The position numbers and the translations under genes were made by a program. A model generated the notes under the pieces. It ran no database searches. It was not told the origin of the DNA and was given only the letters and a program-made list of their open reading frames with translations. Below, piece after piece: positions 9,277 through 18,916 of a stretch of 64,000 nucleotides of DNA. Within the stretch, counting starts at the first letter, position 1. Every line of letters begins with the position of its first letter. Source of the DNA: Labrys okinawensis (GTDB taxonomy: Bacteria; Pseudomonadota; Alphaproteobacteria; Rhizobiales; Labraceae); assembly GCF_002982075.1 (NCBI RefSeq), contig NZ_PUEJ01000010.1, positions 62,001-126,000 of the forward strand, written 5' to 3'.

Positions 9277-10392
9277 TCACGGCTGAACCCGCTTTGCTTC
9301 GGAGTCGGAACGATACATGGGAAGAAGGATGCGAAAGACCGTGCGCTTGTTCTGGCTTTCGCATTCCACGATGCCCCCGTGATCGCCGACGATCTTGGCG
9401 ACGAGGGCCAGTCCCAGCCCAGTACCGCTGGTCTTGGTGGTGACGAAGGGATCGAACAGGTAGGGCAGGAGATCGGGCGCCACGCCGGGCCCGTTATCCT
9501 TGATGCACACTTCGATGGGCAGGCTGACCCGCGAGGACGACCCCGGCACCGAAAGGCGCACGCCCGGCTTGAAGCCGGTGGTCATGGTGATCTCGCCATC
9601 CGCCTCGCCGTCAACGGCCTCGGCAGCGTTCTTGACCAGGTTGAGCACGACCTGAACGAGCTGGTCCTTGTTGGCGTGAACCGGCGGTAATGAGGGATCG
9701 TAGTCCTCGATGAACTTGATCTTGCGGGCAAAGCCGGACTGGGCCAGCTTCTTCACATGCTCCAGCACGACATGGATGTTCACCGGGCTGCGCGCCACCG
9801 GGCGCTCATCCGAGAACACTTCCATGCGGTCGACCAGCTTGACGATGCGGTCGGCCTCCTCGCAGATCAGCTGCGTCAGCTCGCGGTCGGCGTCCTCGAC
9901 CGACTGCTCCAGGAGCTGGGCCGCACCGCGAATGCCGGAGAGCGGGTTCTTGATCTCATGAGCGAGCATGGCCGCCAGCGCCGTCACCGACCGTGCGGCG
10001 CCGCGATGGGTAAGCTGACGGTCCATCTTGTCGGCAATGGTGCGTTCCTGCAGCATGATCACCACGCCGCCGGATTGATCCTGCATCGGAGCGACCTGGA
10101 TGTCGACATGCCGCTCGCCCCCGAGGCGGGGCGAGCCGAGATCGACCCGATATTCGTTCACCGGGGCGTTGCGTTCGCGAACCTGCTCGATCAGGGCCAG
10201 CAGCGGCGAGCCGAAGGGCAGGAGATCCTTGATCAGATTGCGCCGCATCATCGGGGCGCTGACGTCGAAGAAGGCCTCGGCCGCCATATTCGCATCGAGC
10301 ACCCTGCCCTGCGCATCCACGGACAGAATCGCGTGGGGCAAGGCATTCAGGACGGCTTCATGATTGGGCATGTGGCGCGGCAGGGCTGTCAT
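9277..10392 (-). CDS. ntrB: Nitrogen regulation histidine kinase/phosphatase NtrB (NRII)
   Basis: 371 aa, soluble. An N-terminal PAS domain (residues ~10-120) is followed by HisKA with phospho-His in MLAHEIKNPLSG and HATPase_c (N-box LNLVKNAAEA, G1 DNGPGV, G2 GTGLGLALV). It phosphorylates or dephosphorylates NtrC according to PII status. Its start overlaps the last 4 bp of dusB (ATGA), the classic nifR3-ntrB-ntrC arrangement, so dusB-ntrB-ntrC is one operon. Confidence 0.96.
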   Translation of the reverse strand: MTALPRHMPNHEAVLNALPHAILSVDAQGRVLDANMAAEAFFDVSAPMMRRNLIKDLLPFGSPLLALIEQVRERNAPVNEYRVDLGSPRLGGERHVDIQVAPMQDQSGGVVIMLQERTIADKMDRQLTHRGAARSVTALAAMLAHEIKNPLSGIRGAAQLLEQSVEDADRELTQLICEEADRIVKLVDRMEVFSDERPVARSPVNIHVVLEHVKKLAQSGFARKIKFIEDYDPSLPPVHANKDQLVQVVLNLVKNAAEAVDGEADGEITMTTGFKPGVRLSVPGSSSRVSLPIEVCIKDNGPGVAPDLLPYLFDPFVTTKTSGTGLGLALVAKIVGDHGGIVECESQNKRTVFRILLPMYRSDSEAKRVQP

Positions 10393-11429
10393 GCGGCCAC
10401 CCGATCGAGACTAGCGAAATAGGCGGTGAAGGCGGTCGCCACCTCGCCGGGCTGGTCGCCCGTCAGCACCGACTGGCGCAGCTCGGCATGGCCGCCGCCG
10501 AAATAGGTCTGAGCCGCCTCCATTGCGGACGCCAGATGCTTGCGGGCGTGGCGAATACCGTGCGCCGGCCCGTAGAGATCGAGCAGCCCGTGATAATGCT
10601 CGAGCGCGAGATCGCGCTGCACCTGTGCATCGGGCACCGGCAGAGCTTCGCCGGCTGCGAGCTCGCGGGCGATATGTCCCGGCAGCCATGGCCGTCCCTG
10701 GGCGGCCCGGCCGACCATGATGGCATCGCAGCCCGATTGCTGCAGCATGGCCAGGGCGTCGCTGAGCCCCCGGCAATCGCCATTGGCGACGACGGGAATG
10801 CTGACGGCCTGCTTGACCGCCCGGATGGCCTGCCAATCGGCCGTGCCCTTGTAAAATTGCATGCGTGTGCGCCCATGCACGGTGATCATGGCGGCCCCCG
10901 CCTGCTCTGCGCGGCGGGCGAGCTCCGGCGCGTTCAGGCTGGCATGATCCCAGCCCAGGCGCATCTTCACCGTCACCGGGACCTTCACGGCCGAAACCGT
11001 CGCGTCGATAAGGGTGAGCGCATGATCGAGATCGCGCATCAGGGCAGAGCCCGACCAGCCGCCGGTGACTCGCTTGGCCGGACAGCCCATATTGATGTCG
11101 ACGACATCAGCGCCGGCGTCGACCGCCACCCGGGCCGCCTCCCCCATCCACCGCGCCTCGCACCCCGCGAGCTGCACGACATGGGGCCCGCCGCCGGGCG
11201 CTTCGGCCCGCAAACGCGCCTCCTCGTCACCCGTGGCGAGACGATCGCTCGCCACCATCTCGGAAATCACGAGGCCCGCACCCTGGCGCTGCGCGATACC
11301 GCGCAGCACGGCATCGGTCACACCGGACATCGGTGCCAGGACCACCGGGTTCGCCAACTCGACCGTGCCGATCCGCAGCCGCCTTGGCGGCACGGATTCG
11401 ATTGTGGCCGTGATTTCCTTGCCTACCAT
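10389..11429 (-). CDS. dusB: tRNA-dihydrouridine synthase DusB (NifR3)
   Basis: 346 aa, an FMN-dependent TIM-barrel enzyme that reduces uridine in the tRNA D-loop. Visible Dus features are LAPMSGVTD near the N-terminus, the DINMGCPAKRV motif with the catalytic Cys (DINMGCP), a TVKMRLGW segment, TVHGRTR and the ANGDC / MVGRAAQGRPW phosphate-binding region. It is the first gene of the dusB-ntrB-ntrC operon. The upstream 226 bp to the divergent DUF2147 gene should hold its promoter. Confidence 0.95.
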   Translation of the reverse strand: MVGKEITATIESVPPRRLRIGTVELANPVVLAPMSGVTDAVLRGIAQRQGAGLVISEMVASDRLATGDEEARLRAEAPGGGPHVVQLAGCEARWMGEAARVAVDAGADVVDINMGCPAKRVTGGWSGSALMRDLDHALTLIDATVSAVKVPVTVKMRLGWDHASLNAPELARRAEQAGAAMITVHGRTRMQFYKGTADWQAIRAVKQAVSIPVVANGDCRGLSDALAMLQQSGCDAIMVGRAAQGRPWLPGHIARELAAGEALPVPDAQVQRDLALEHYHGLLDLYGPAHGIRHARKHLASAMEAAQTYFGGGHAELRQSVLTGDQPGEVATAFTAYFASLDRVAA

Positions 11430-11655
11430 GAATGCAGGGCTCCTTTGTGCTCACAATCTAGCCAGTCGCATGGGCGGCAGCAAGCGGAATTCGCCTCCTA
11501 AACAAGCATGCCTGCAAAACGGGCAACGCAGGGCAAACCCACCGGTTCCCCAGCTCTGATGCGCCGATTTGCACATTGTCCGCGTTTGGCAAATGATGTG
11601 GTTGCGCAAGGGCACCTTCTAAGATCCCTTACAGCCGCGTCCGGGAGTGAAATCG

Positions 11656-12033
11656 ATGAAGTTGAAGCTGTCACAAATCGTTATAGCCACTATCTCAACC
11701 ATTGTGTTGGCGGGGGCCGCCCAGGCGGGCGATGCTTCCGGAACCTGGCTGAGGGAGAATGGCGAATCGAAGGTGAAGATCGCCCCGTGCGGGGAAGCTC
11801 TGTGCGGCTCCGTCGTCTGGGTCAAGGATCCCAAGCATCAGGGCAATGTCGGCAAACGCGTGTTCTACGACATGGCGCCGTCGGGCGATGACAAATGGAA
11901 AGGCAAGGCCTTCAATCCCGAAGACGGCAAGACCTATACCGGCACCATGACCCTTTCGGGCAACCGGCTCACCACGGCAGGCTGCGTTCTCGGCGGCTTG
12001 ATCTGCCGGTCTGTCAGCTGGAGCCGTCAATAG
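11656..12033 (+). CDS. DUF2147 family exported protein
   Basis: 125 aa from the ATG at 11656 (GGGAG 8 nt upstream; a GTG three codons earlier is possible). It has a clear signal peptide, Lys-containing N-terminus, hydrophobic core and AGAAQAG cleavage region. The mature part begins with GTWLRENGESKVKI and contains a CGEALCG motif and a terminal Cys pair (AGCVLGGLIC). These features fit DUF2147, small periplasmic proteins of unknown role with a beta-rich, lipocalin-like fold. It stands alone between dusB (divergent) and the bicupin. Confidence 0.85.
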   Translation: MKLKLSQIVIATISTIVLAGAAQAGDASGTWLRENGESKVKIAPCGEALCGSVVWVKDPKHQGNVGKRVFYDMAPSGDDKWKGKAFNPEDGKTYTGTMTLSGNRLTTAGCVLGGLICRSVSWSRQ

Positions 12034-12119
12034 GCCCGGCAGGCGCGCTGCCCAGACGCGCGGCGCGCCCTTTCGGCTGAAACGAGGCCGAGACTTGTTG
12101 GACGAAAGGATGTGGAGCG

Positions 12120-13151
12120 ATGGCGACAGAAAGAGAGCCGGCGGCGCGGCCGATTTCGTCGCATGACGTGCCCTGGACGGAATGGGCCGAGGTGCCGCGT
12201 TTCGGCGTGCGCTACCGGCACCTCACCCAGGCGGCCGTCGGCGGATCCTACCATGTCGGGGTTGCCATCGAGGAGCTGGAGCCGGGGAAGCAGAGCTCGC
12301 CGGCGCATTTTCACATCTTCGAGGAAGAGCATGTCTACGTCCTCGAGGGCGATCTCACGGTACGGGTCGGCACCGAAATATACAGGCTGAAGGCCGGCGA
12401 CTATATCTGCTTTCCTGCCGGCCAGCGGGCCGGCCATTGCCTGCTCAATCACGCCAGCGCGCCGGCCCGCTATGTGATCGTCGGCGAGCGCAACGAGAAT
12501 GAGGTGGTGGTCTACACCGACTCGAACAAGGTGCTGGTACGGGCGCTCGGAAGGGACGCCCTCCTCGACCTCGAGGCAGCGCGCAATTACTGGGACGGCG
12601 AGGACACCGGCCTCGACGATCCAGCCTTTCCACGCCCCGACATCATCGGCAATCTTGCGGCAAAGCCGATCAAGCCGCTTGCGCCCATCTCACAGGACGA
12701 CGTGCCCTGGGACGAGAACGGTGCCGGGCCGCAATTCGGCGGCTCTTCCAAGCACCTGAGCTACGCCGCTGCGGGCAGGGCCTATCGGGTCGGCGTGCTG
12801 ATCGAATCCCCGGCTCCCGGCATGCGCCTCTGTCCGACCCACTACCATATGCTGGAGGAAGAGCATGCGCTGATCCTCGAAGGAGAGCTGACGCTTATCC
12901 TGGGAGAAGAGCGCCTTGCCATGAAACCGGGAGACTATGTCTGCTTTCCTGCCGGGCGGAAGATCGGCCACTCCTTCGTCAACAGCGGCGCGGGTCCCTG
13001 CCGCTACCTGATGATCGGCGAGCGCAATCCGAACGAGGTGTGCGTCTATCCCGACTCCAACAAGATGGCGGTCGACGCCCTCCGCGTGGAGCCGGGGGTT
13101 TTCGACATGTCGGCGACAAAGGGGTATTGGGACGGCGAGAAGACGCGATAG
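12120..13151 (+). CDS. Tandem cupin (bicupin) protein
   Basis: 343 aa made of two tandem copies of one unit. Each begins with I-S-x-x-DVPW, has a cupin metal site (HFHIFEEEH in the first, HYHMLEEEH in the second, each followed by LEG(D/E)LT), a GDY(I/V)CFPAG loop and a conserved GERN(E/P)NE(V)xVY(T/P)DSNK tail. The two copies end near NYWDGE and GYWDGE. The metal ligands are retained in both copies. The substrate is unknown; the second cupin motif and tail recall sugar- or oxalate-acting cupins, but nothing specific can be claimed. The ribosome site is AAGGATGTGGAG upstream of 12120. Confidence 0.8.
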   Translation: MATEREPAARPISSHDVPWTEWAEVPRFGVRYRHLTQAAVGGSYHVGVAIEELEPGKQSSPAHFHIFEEEHVYVLEGDLTVRVGTEIYRLKAGDYICFPAGQRAGHCLLNHASAPARYVIVGERNENEVVVYTDSNKVLVRALGRDALLDLEAARNYWDGEDTGLDDPAFPRPDIIGNLAAKPIKPLAPISQDDVPWDENGAGPQFGGSSKHLSYAAAGRAYRVGVLIESPAPGMRLCPTHYHMLEEEHALILEGELTLILGEERLAMKPGDYVCFPAGRKIGHSFVNSGAGPCRYLMIGERNPNEVCVYPDSNKMAVDALRVEPGVFDMSATKGYWDGEKTR

Positions 13152-13192
13152 GCGCCAATTCCCGCGATCCCGGAGAGAAACCGCGCCGCTGA

Positions 13193-14659
13193 TTACAGCC
13201 CTAGCTTGGCCTTGAGGATGTCGTTCACGGCCTGCGGGTTGGCCTTGCCGCCGCTCTGCTTCATCACCTGGCCGACGAACCAGCCGAGCATGGTGGGCTT
13301 GGCCTTGACCTGCTCGACCTTGTCGGGATTGGCCGATATCACCGCATCGATGGCCGCCTCGATCGCACCGGTATCGGTGACCTGCTTCATGCCGCGGGCC
13401 TCGACGATGGCGCGCGGGTCGCCGCCCTCGGTCCAGACGATCTCGAACAGATCCTTGGCGATCTTGCCCGAAATGACGCTTTCGCCGATGAGATCGACGA
13501 TGCCGCCGAGTTGCTGGGCCGAGACGGGCGAAGAGGTGATGTCGAGCCCCTCCTTGTTCAGCCGGCCGAACAATTCGTTGATTACCCAGTTTGCCGCGAT
13601 CTTGCCGTCACGGCCCTTGGCGACCTCCTCGAAGAAGTCCGCAGATTCGCGTTCGGCCGTCAGCACGCCGGCATCGTAAGCCGACAGGCCGTACTGGCTG
13701 ATGAAGCGCGCCTTCTTGGGGTCGGGCAGTTCCGGCAAATGGCTGGCGAGATCATCGACATAGGCCTGATCAAATTCGAGCGGCAGGAGATCCGGATCGG
13801 GAAAATAGCGATAGTCATGCGCTTCTTCCTTCGAACGCATGGACCGCGTCTCGCCCTTGTTGGGATCGTAGAGGCGGGTCTCCTGGTCAATGGTGCCGCC
13901 ATCCTCCAGAATGCCGATCTGGCGACGGGCCTCGACCTCGACGGCCTGGCCGATGAAACGGATCGAGTTGACGTTCTTGATCTCGCAGCGCGTGCCGAAG
14001 GGCTCGCCCGGGCGGCGCACGGAGACGTTGACGTCGGCACGCAGATTGCCCTTGTCCATGTCGCCGTCGCAGGTGCCGAGATAACGCAGGATCGTGCGCA
14101 GCTTGGTGACATAGGCGCGCGCCTCGTCGGCCGAACGCAGGTCGGGCTTGGAGACGATCTCCATCAGGGCCACGCCCGAGCGGTTGAGATCGACCAGCGA
14201 GACGTCGCCCACATGCATGGACTTGCCGGCATCCTGCTCGAGATGAAGCCGCTCGATGCCCACGCTCAGCGTCTCACCGGTCTCCGGCACCTCGACGATG
14301 ATGGTGCCCTCGCCGATGATCGGCTGCTTGTACTGCGAGATCTGGTAGCCCTGCGGCAGGTCGGGATAGAAATAGTTCTTGCGGTCGAATACCGATTTCA
14401 GATTGACCTGCGCCCTGAGACCGAGACCGGTGCGGATGGCCTGGCGCACGCATTCCTCGTTGATCACCGGCAGCATGCCGGGCATGGCGGCATCGACCAG
14501 CGACACATGGCTGTTGGGCTCCCCGCCGAACTTGGTGGAGGCGCCGGAAAACAGCTTGGATTCGGAGGTGACCTGGGCATGGATTTCCATGCCGACAACC
14601 ACTTCCCAGTCGCCCGTGGCGCCCTTGATCAGCTTCTTGGGGTCAACCGTGGCGTTCAT
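13193..14659 (-). CDS. gatB: Asp-tRNA(Asn)/Glu-tRNA(Gln) amidotransferase subunit B
   Basis: 488 aa from the ATG at 14659, with GGAG 8 nt upstream. A start ten codons earlier exists but has no ribosome site. The kinase-like domain is clear from VVGMEIHAQ, FRKNYFYPDLPQGYQISQ-type sequence (here FDRKNYFYPDLPQGYQ), LEQDAGKS and DLNRSGVALMEIV. The C-terminal tRNA-binding YqeY-like domain ends in GKANPQAVNDILKAKL. With GatA and GatC it converts mischarged Glu-tRNA(Gln) or Asp-tRNA(Asn). It is separated from gatA by a chorismate mutase gene. Confidence 0.97.
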   Translation of the reverse strand: MNATVDPKKLIKGATGDWEVVVGMEIHAQVTSESKLFSGASTKFGGEPNSHVSLVDAAMPGMLPVINEECVRQAIRTGLGLRAQVNLKSVFDRKNYFYPDLPQGYQISQYKQPIIGEGTIIVEVPETGETLSVGIERLHLEQDAGKSMHVGDVSLVDLNRSGVALMEIVSKPDLRSADEARAYVTKLRTILRYLGTCDGDMDKGNLRADVNVSVRRPGEPFGTRCEIKNVNSIRFIGQAVEVEARRQIGILEDGGTIDQETRLYDPNKGETRSMRSKEEAHDYRYFPDPDLLPLEFDQAYVDDLASHLPELPDPKKARFISQYGLSAYDAGVLTAERESADFFEEVAKGRDGKIAANWVINELFGRLNKEGLDITSSPVSAQQLGGIVDLIGESVISGKIAKDLFEIVWTEGGDPRAIVEARGMKQVTDTGAIEAAIDAVISANPDKVEQVKAKPTMLGWFVGQVMKQSGGKANPQAVNDILKAKLGL

Positions 14660-14707
14660 GTCTAGGCTCCGGTTCAGAATAGAATTCAATGTTGCAGCGG
14701 GCTGACG

Positions 14708-15034
14708 TCAGCCTCGTCTGTCGGCATTCAGGTGCCGGTTCTCGTAGTCGATGATCCAGGCCACCATGTCTCGCCAGATGAGTTCGGCGAGTTCGGGCGG
14801 CAATCCTTCGATTTCAGCCCGCCTGCAGGCAGAGGCCACCACTTCCTCGACGCGTTCGGGGATATTGGCGGGCAGGCCGTCGCGGTTCTTCACCTTGACC
14901 ACCCGTTGCACGACCCTGAGGCGGCTGGCCAGCAGATGCACCAGCTTTTCGTCGATGGCATCGATCTCCCGGCGCAGATCCGCCAATGTCTCGGTCGTGC
15001 CCGATGTTTCGCCGGTGTTCTGGCCGCCGCTCAT
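14708..15034 (-). CDS. Chorismate mutase, AroQ class (type II fold)
   Basis: About 108 aa. A single all-helical domain with LADLRREIDAIDEKLVHLLA at the N-terminus (Arg for substrate binding), RVVQRVVKVK in the middle and PERVEEVV plus LIWRDMVAWII toward the end. These match AroQ mutases, which convert chorismate to prephenate for Phe/Tyr synthesis. It may also serve salicylate-type enzymes of the same fold (isochorismate-pyruvate lyase). ATG 15034 lies 2 nt past the end of gatA; a GTG 12 nt further upstream is possible. It sits between gatA and gatB in one transcription unit. Confidence 0.85.
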   Translation of the reverse strand: MSGGQNTGETSGTTETLADLRREIDAIDEKLVHLLASRLRVVQRVVKVKNRDGLPANIPERVEEVVASACRRAEIEGLPPELAELIWRDMVAWIIDYENRHLNADRRG

Positions 15035-15036
15035 GC

Positions 15037-16575
15037 TCAGGCCCACCAGCGTTCTGGTCGCCCGAGCGAGCCGGCCGCCTGTTCGACGGCATGGCCGAGG
15101 GTGAACAGCGTCTCCTCGTCGAAGGGGCGCCCGATGAGCTGCAGGCCGAGCGGCAGGCCGCCCGAGGACAGCCCCGCCGGAACGGACAGGCCCGGCAGGC
15201 CGGCCAGGTTCACCGTCACCGTGAAGACGTCGTAGAGATACATCTCCACCGGATCGGCCCCACCCTTTTCGCCGATGCCGAAGGCGGGTGACGGTGTGGC
15301 CGGCGTGAGGATGGCGTCGACGCCGGCGGCATAGGCCTGTTCGAAATCGCGCTTGATCAGCGTGCGGATCTTCTGGGCCCTGACGTAATAGGCATCGTAA
15401 TAACCGGCCGAGAGCACATAGGTGCCGATCAGGATGCGGCGCTTCACCTCGGCGCCGAAACCGGCAGCGCGGGTGTTCTCGTAGAGCTCGGTGATCTCGC
15501 GGCCGGCAACCCTCTCGCCATAGCGCACACCGTCATAGCGGGCCAGGTTGGAGGAGCACTCGGCCGGCGCCACGATGTAATAGGCCGGCAGGGCATATTT
15601 GGTGTGCGGCAGGCTGATCTCACGGATCTCGGCGCCGGCATCACGCAGCCAGTCGATGCCCTTCTGCCAGAGCGCGTCGATCTCCGCCGACATGCCTTCG
15701 ACCCGATATTCCTTGGGAATGCCGATGACCTTGCCCTTGACGCTGCCGCCGATCGCCGCCTCGTAGTCGGGTACGGCGATATCCATGGACGTCGTGTCCT
15801 TGGGGTCGTGCCCGGCCATCGAATTGAGCATGACGGCGCAATCGCGCACGGTATGGCCGAAGGCGCCCGCCTGGTCGAGCGACGAGGCGTAGGCGATGAT
15901 CCCCCAGCGTGAGCACCGGCCATAGGTCGGCTTGATGCCGGTGATACCGGTGATGGCGGCGGGCTGGCGGATGGAGCCGCCCGTGTCGGTGCCGGCCGCA
16001 CCGGGGCACAGGCGCGCGGCCACGGCGGCGGCGGACCCGCCCGAGGAGCCTCCGGGAACCAGGAAGCCGTCCGGCGTCTTGCCGGCAGAGCGTGCGTCAT
16101 CGAGCTTGCGCTTGCCTTCCTCGGCGCTCCAGCCCGGCGGCAGCCAAGGCGAGACGGCCGCTCCGAAGGCGGAGGTTTCGTTCGACGAGCCCATCGCGAA
16201 TTCGTCATTGTTGGTCTTGCCGAGCATCACGGCGCCATCGCGCCAGAGCTGGCTCGTCACAGTCGACTCGTAGGGGGGCACGAAATTGTCGAGAATGCGC
16301 GAGCAGGCGGTGGTGCGTACGCCCTCGGTGGCAAACAGGTCCTTGACGCCGAGCGGCACGCCTTCGAGCGGGCCGCCCTCGCCCCGGGCGAGCTTGTCAT
16401 CGGCCCGCGCAGCCATCGCAAGCGCCTGTTCCGGCGTCTCCAGCACATAGGCGTTGAGGCCGCGTGCCTTCTCCATCGCATCGAGATAGGCCTTGGCCGC
16501 CTCGGTCGCGGTAAACGCCTTGGCCTTCAGGCCGTCGCGGATTTCGGCAAGGGTGAGATCGGTAATATGGCTCAC
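15037..16575 (-). CDS. gatA: Asp-tRNA(Asn)/Glu-tRNA(Gln) amidotransferase subunit A
   Basis: 512 aa, amidase-signature enzyme. The Ser-cisSer-Lys machinery is visible: Lys in VKDLF, then GGSSGGSAAAVAA, and TDTGGSIRQPAA carrying the nucleophile region. It releases ammonia from glutamine and passes it to GatB. It is slightly longer than usual because of a WSAEEGKRKLDDARSAGKTP stretch before the Ser loop, common in Hyphomicrobiales. It lies 88 bp downstream of gatC and abuts the chorismate mutase gene. Confidence 0.97.
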   Translation of the reverse strand: MSHITDLTLAEIRDGLKAKAFTATEAAKAYLDAMEKARGLNAYVLETPEQALAMAARADDKLARGEGGPLEGVPLGVKDLFATEGVRTTACSRILDNFVPPYESTVTSQLWRDGAVMLGKTNNDEFAMGSSNETSAFGAAVSPWLPPGWSAEEGKRKLDDARSAGKTPDGFLVPGGSSGGSAAAVAARLCPGAAGTDTGGSIRQPAAITGITGIKPTYGRCSRWGIIAYASSLDQAGAFGHTVRDCAVMLNSMAGHDPKDTTSMDIAVPDYEAAIGGSVKGKVIGIPKEYRVEGMSAEIDALWQKGIDWLRDAGAEIREISLPHTKYALPAYYIVAPAECSSNLARYDGVRYGERVAGREITELYENTRAAGFGAEVKRRILIGTYVLSAGYYDAYYVRAQKIRTLIKRDFEQAYAAGVDAILTPATPSPAFGIGEKGGADPVEMYLYDVFTVTVNLAGLPGLSVPAGLSSGGLPLGLQLIGRPFDEETLFTLGHAVEQAAGSLGRPERWWA

Positions 16576-16663
16576 GGAAGAATGTCCTGAACGGATACGG
16601 CCCGGGTTCGGAGCGGCCGGGAAGGCAGCGGCTCGAACGCGCGGGGCCTGGAAACGGCGTAAC

Positions 16664-16951
16664 TCAGTCGACGACCTTGGGAACGAGGAAATAATTGTCC
16701 TCGGAAGCCGGCGCGTTGGCGACGATCTTCTCGGCGATATTGCCGTCCGTCACCACGTCCTGGCGCTTCTTCATCACCATCGGTGTCACCGACGTCATCG
16801 GCTCGATGCCGTCGACGTCGACTTCGTCGAGTTGGGCCACGAAATCGAGGATGGCATTCAGTTCGCCCTGCAAATGCGGAACGTCTTCTTCGGTGACGGC
16901 AATGCGCGCGAGACGCGCGATACGCTTCACCGTGGCGGCATCGACAGACAT
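16664..16951 (-). CDS. gatC: Asp-tRNA(Asn)/Glu-tRNA(Gln) amidotransferase subunit C
   Basis: 95 aa from the ATG at 16951 (GAGGG upstream); a longer in-frame start has no support. The family pattern is plain: VKRIARLARIAV at the N-terminus, LNAILDFVAQLDEVDVDGIEP in the middle and ASEDNYFLVPKVV at the end. GatC wraps around and stabilises GatA-GatB. It is the first gene of the gatC-gatA-(chorismate mutase)-gatB unit and divergent from the caspase-like gene. Confidence 0.95.
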   Translation of the reverse strand: MSVDAATVKRIARLARIAVTEEDVPHLQGELNAILDFVAQLDEVDVDGIEPMTSVTPMVMKKRQDVVTDGNIAEKIVANAPASEDNYFLVPKVVD

Positions 16952-17145
16952 GAAACCCTCGATTGTGCGCAAAATCACGGAACGGCGCGGTCTATCACGC
17001 GTAGCTTTGCAGGCGCAACCAGTCTTGTCCCCCATGATGCCGCAAGTCGGGGGAACGAGTCACGCTGGTTTGACGCCATTTGCGCGATGGCTCTCGCATG
17101 AGGCCGTTGCGCAAGCTATCCTGCCTCTGCGATTGGGGGACTTCC

Positions 17146-18861
17146 ATGAGAGCACGCTGTGTCCTGCTCCTGTTCGTGCTCCTGGCTTTCGGGAGCGGCA
17201 TGACGCCGGCCTCCGCCAAGCTGCTCGCCCTGATCGTAGGCAACAACACCTATCAGGAAGTGCCGCCGCTGCAGACGGCAGTGAACGATGCCCAGGCGAT
17301 GCGCGAGGCATTGCAGCGGGCGGGCTTCGCGGTCACGCTCGTGGAGAACGGCACCAAGCGCCAGATCAGCCGGGCCATGGCGACGATGGAGGGCGCCATC
17401 AGCCCTGGCGACACCGTGCTCTTCCACTACTCCGGCCACGGCGTCGAGATCGACGGTCAGAACTGGCTGTTGCCCGTCGACATCCCTACCGCAAAGGAAG
17501 GCGAGGCCGGCCTCATCAAGGACGAATCCTTCAACGCCGCCGACATCATCGATCGCTTCCGCGCCAGGGGCGCGCGGCAGGTGGTGGCGATACTCGATGC
17601 CTGCCGCAACAATCCCTTCGCCCAGGGCGGCACACGCGCGCTGCCCGCGACCAGGGGGCTTGCACGCATGGAAGCGGATGGCGGCGTCTTCATCATGTTC
17701 TCGGCCGGCACCAAGCAGGAAGCGCTGGATCGCCTCTCGGCGGCCGATCCGGAAAAGACCTCCGTCTTCGTGCGCTCCTTCCTGCCGCTGCTGGGGCGGC
17801 AGGATCTGACGCTGATCGACATGGCCAAGGAAACGCAGGAGAAGGTGCGTGCCCTTGCCCGCAGCGCCGGACGAGAGCAGGTGCCGGCCTATTATGACGG
17901 GATCGTCGGCAGGGTCACGCTGACGGGCGAGCTGCCCTCGGCGCGCGCAGGCACTCCACCGCCTGCAATCACGCCCGACCCACCTTCCGCCGGCAACGGC
18001 CAGTCGGAAAACCTGTTCTGGCAATCGATCCAGAACAGCTCCGATCCCGCCATGTTCCAGGCCTATCTCGACCAAGTGGGCGCCGGCACGTTCACGGGCA
18101 CCTACAAGGTGCTCGCCCAGATCAAGCTCGCCGCGTTGCAGCCCAAAGCCGCGCAACAGCCGGCAACGAAACCGATTCCTTCCCCGCCTCCGGCAGCCGG
18201 GCAGGCCACGGCGTCACCGCCGCCGGTGCCCGGCAACGCGCCCCTGGATGCCGCCGTGACCGCCTGCGACCAGGCTGCCGCCGATACGCGCGATCCCGAC
18301 AAGCCGGCCGCAGTCACCGGCGTGAGGCTGTCGGCCGACAGCGCCTCTGCGGCTATCGCCGCCTGCAGCAAGGCCATTGCGGTGCCCGGTGCGCCGCGCC
18401 GCGTCTATTATCAGCTTTCCGCTGCCTACGGACAGAATGGACAGGACGCTCTGGCGCTGGCGCAGCTTCAGAAGGCCGCTTCGCTCGGCCACGGGCTTTC
18501 ACTCTACGAGTTGGCCGGGCGCTATCTGGCCGGGCGCGGTGTTCCCAAGGATGCCATCAAGGCACTCAGCCTCTATTACAAGGCTATCGATGGAAATTAT
18601 GGGCCGGCCGTCAGTCGAATCGCCTGGATGTATGCCAACGGCCTCGGCGCCAGCCGCGATTATCGCAAGGCCGTGGCGATCTACGAACTCGGGGTCAAGA
18701 ACAAGGAACCCACGGCCTATTCCGGCCTCGGCCTGCTCTATCTCAAGGGCCAGGGCGTGGCCAAGGATGTCGGCAAGGCCTGCGACCTCTTCAGGCAGGG
18801 CGCGTCGGCCGGGGACGCCGACGCGGCCGGCAATCTCAATGCCAAATGCCCGCCGGGCTGA
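17146..18861 (+). CDS. Exported caspase-like (peptidase C14) protein with Sel1-type repeats
   Basis: 571 aa; ATG 17146 follows GGGGGA, and a signal peptide (LLLFVLLAF, cleavage near ASAK) argues against the longer upstream frame. The caspase domain opens with LLALIVGNNTY and has the catalytic dyad His98 (HYSGHGVE) and Cys153 (LDACRNNPF). After a Pro-rich linker comes a module FWQSIQNSSDPAMFQAYLDQ (from ~289), a second Pro/Ala linker, then Sel1/TPR-like repeats with AGRYLAGRGVPKD, MYANGLGASRDYRKA and LGLLYLKGQGVAKD. Such proteins occur widely in Hyphomicrobiales; substrates are unknown. It is followed by a paralogous partner 55 bp downstream. Confidence 0.88.
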   Translation: MRARCVLLLFVLLAFGSGMTPASAKLLALIVGNNTYQEVPPLQTAVNDAQAMREALQRAGFAVTLVENGTKRQISRAMATMEGAISPGDTVLFHYSGHGVEIDGQNWLLPVDIPTAKEGEAGLIKDESFNAADIIDRFRARGARQVVAILDACRNNPFAQGGTRALPATRGLARMEADGGVFIMFSAGTKQEALDRLSAADPEKTSVFVRSFLPLLGRQDLTLIDMAKETQEKVRALARSAGREQVPAYYDGIVGRVTLTGELPSARAGTPPPAITPDPPSAGNGQSENLFWQSIQNSSDPAMFQAYLDQVGAGTFTGTYKVLAQIKLAALQPKAAQQPATKPIPSPPPAAGQATASPPPVPGNAPLDAAVTACDQAAADTRDPDKPAAVTGVRLSADSASAAIAACSKAIAVPGAPRRVYYQLSAAYGQNGQDALALAQLQKAASLGHGLSLYELAGRYLAGRGVPKDAIKALSLYYKAIDGNYGPAVSRIAWMYANGLGASRDYRKAVAIYELGVKNKEPTAYSGLGLLYLKGQGVAKDVGKACDLFRQGASAGDADAAGNLNAKCPPG

Positions 18862-18916
18862 GCGACAGGCGCAGGCAGCCCGGATGGTTAGACATGAGCG
18901 GAGACGAGGGATGTCG

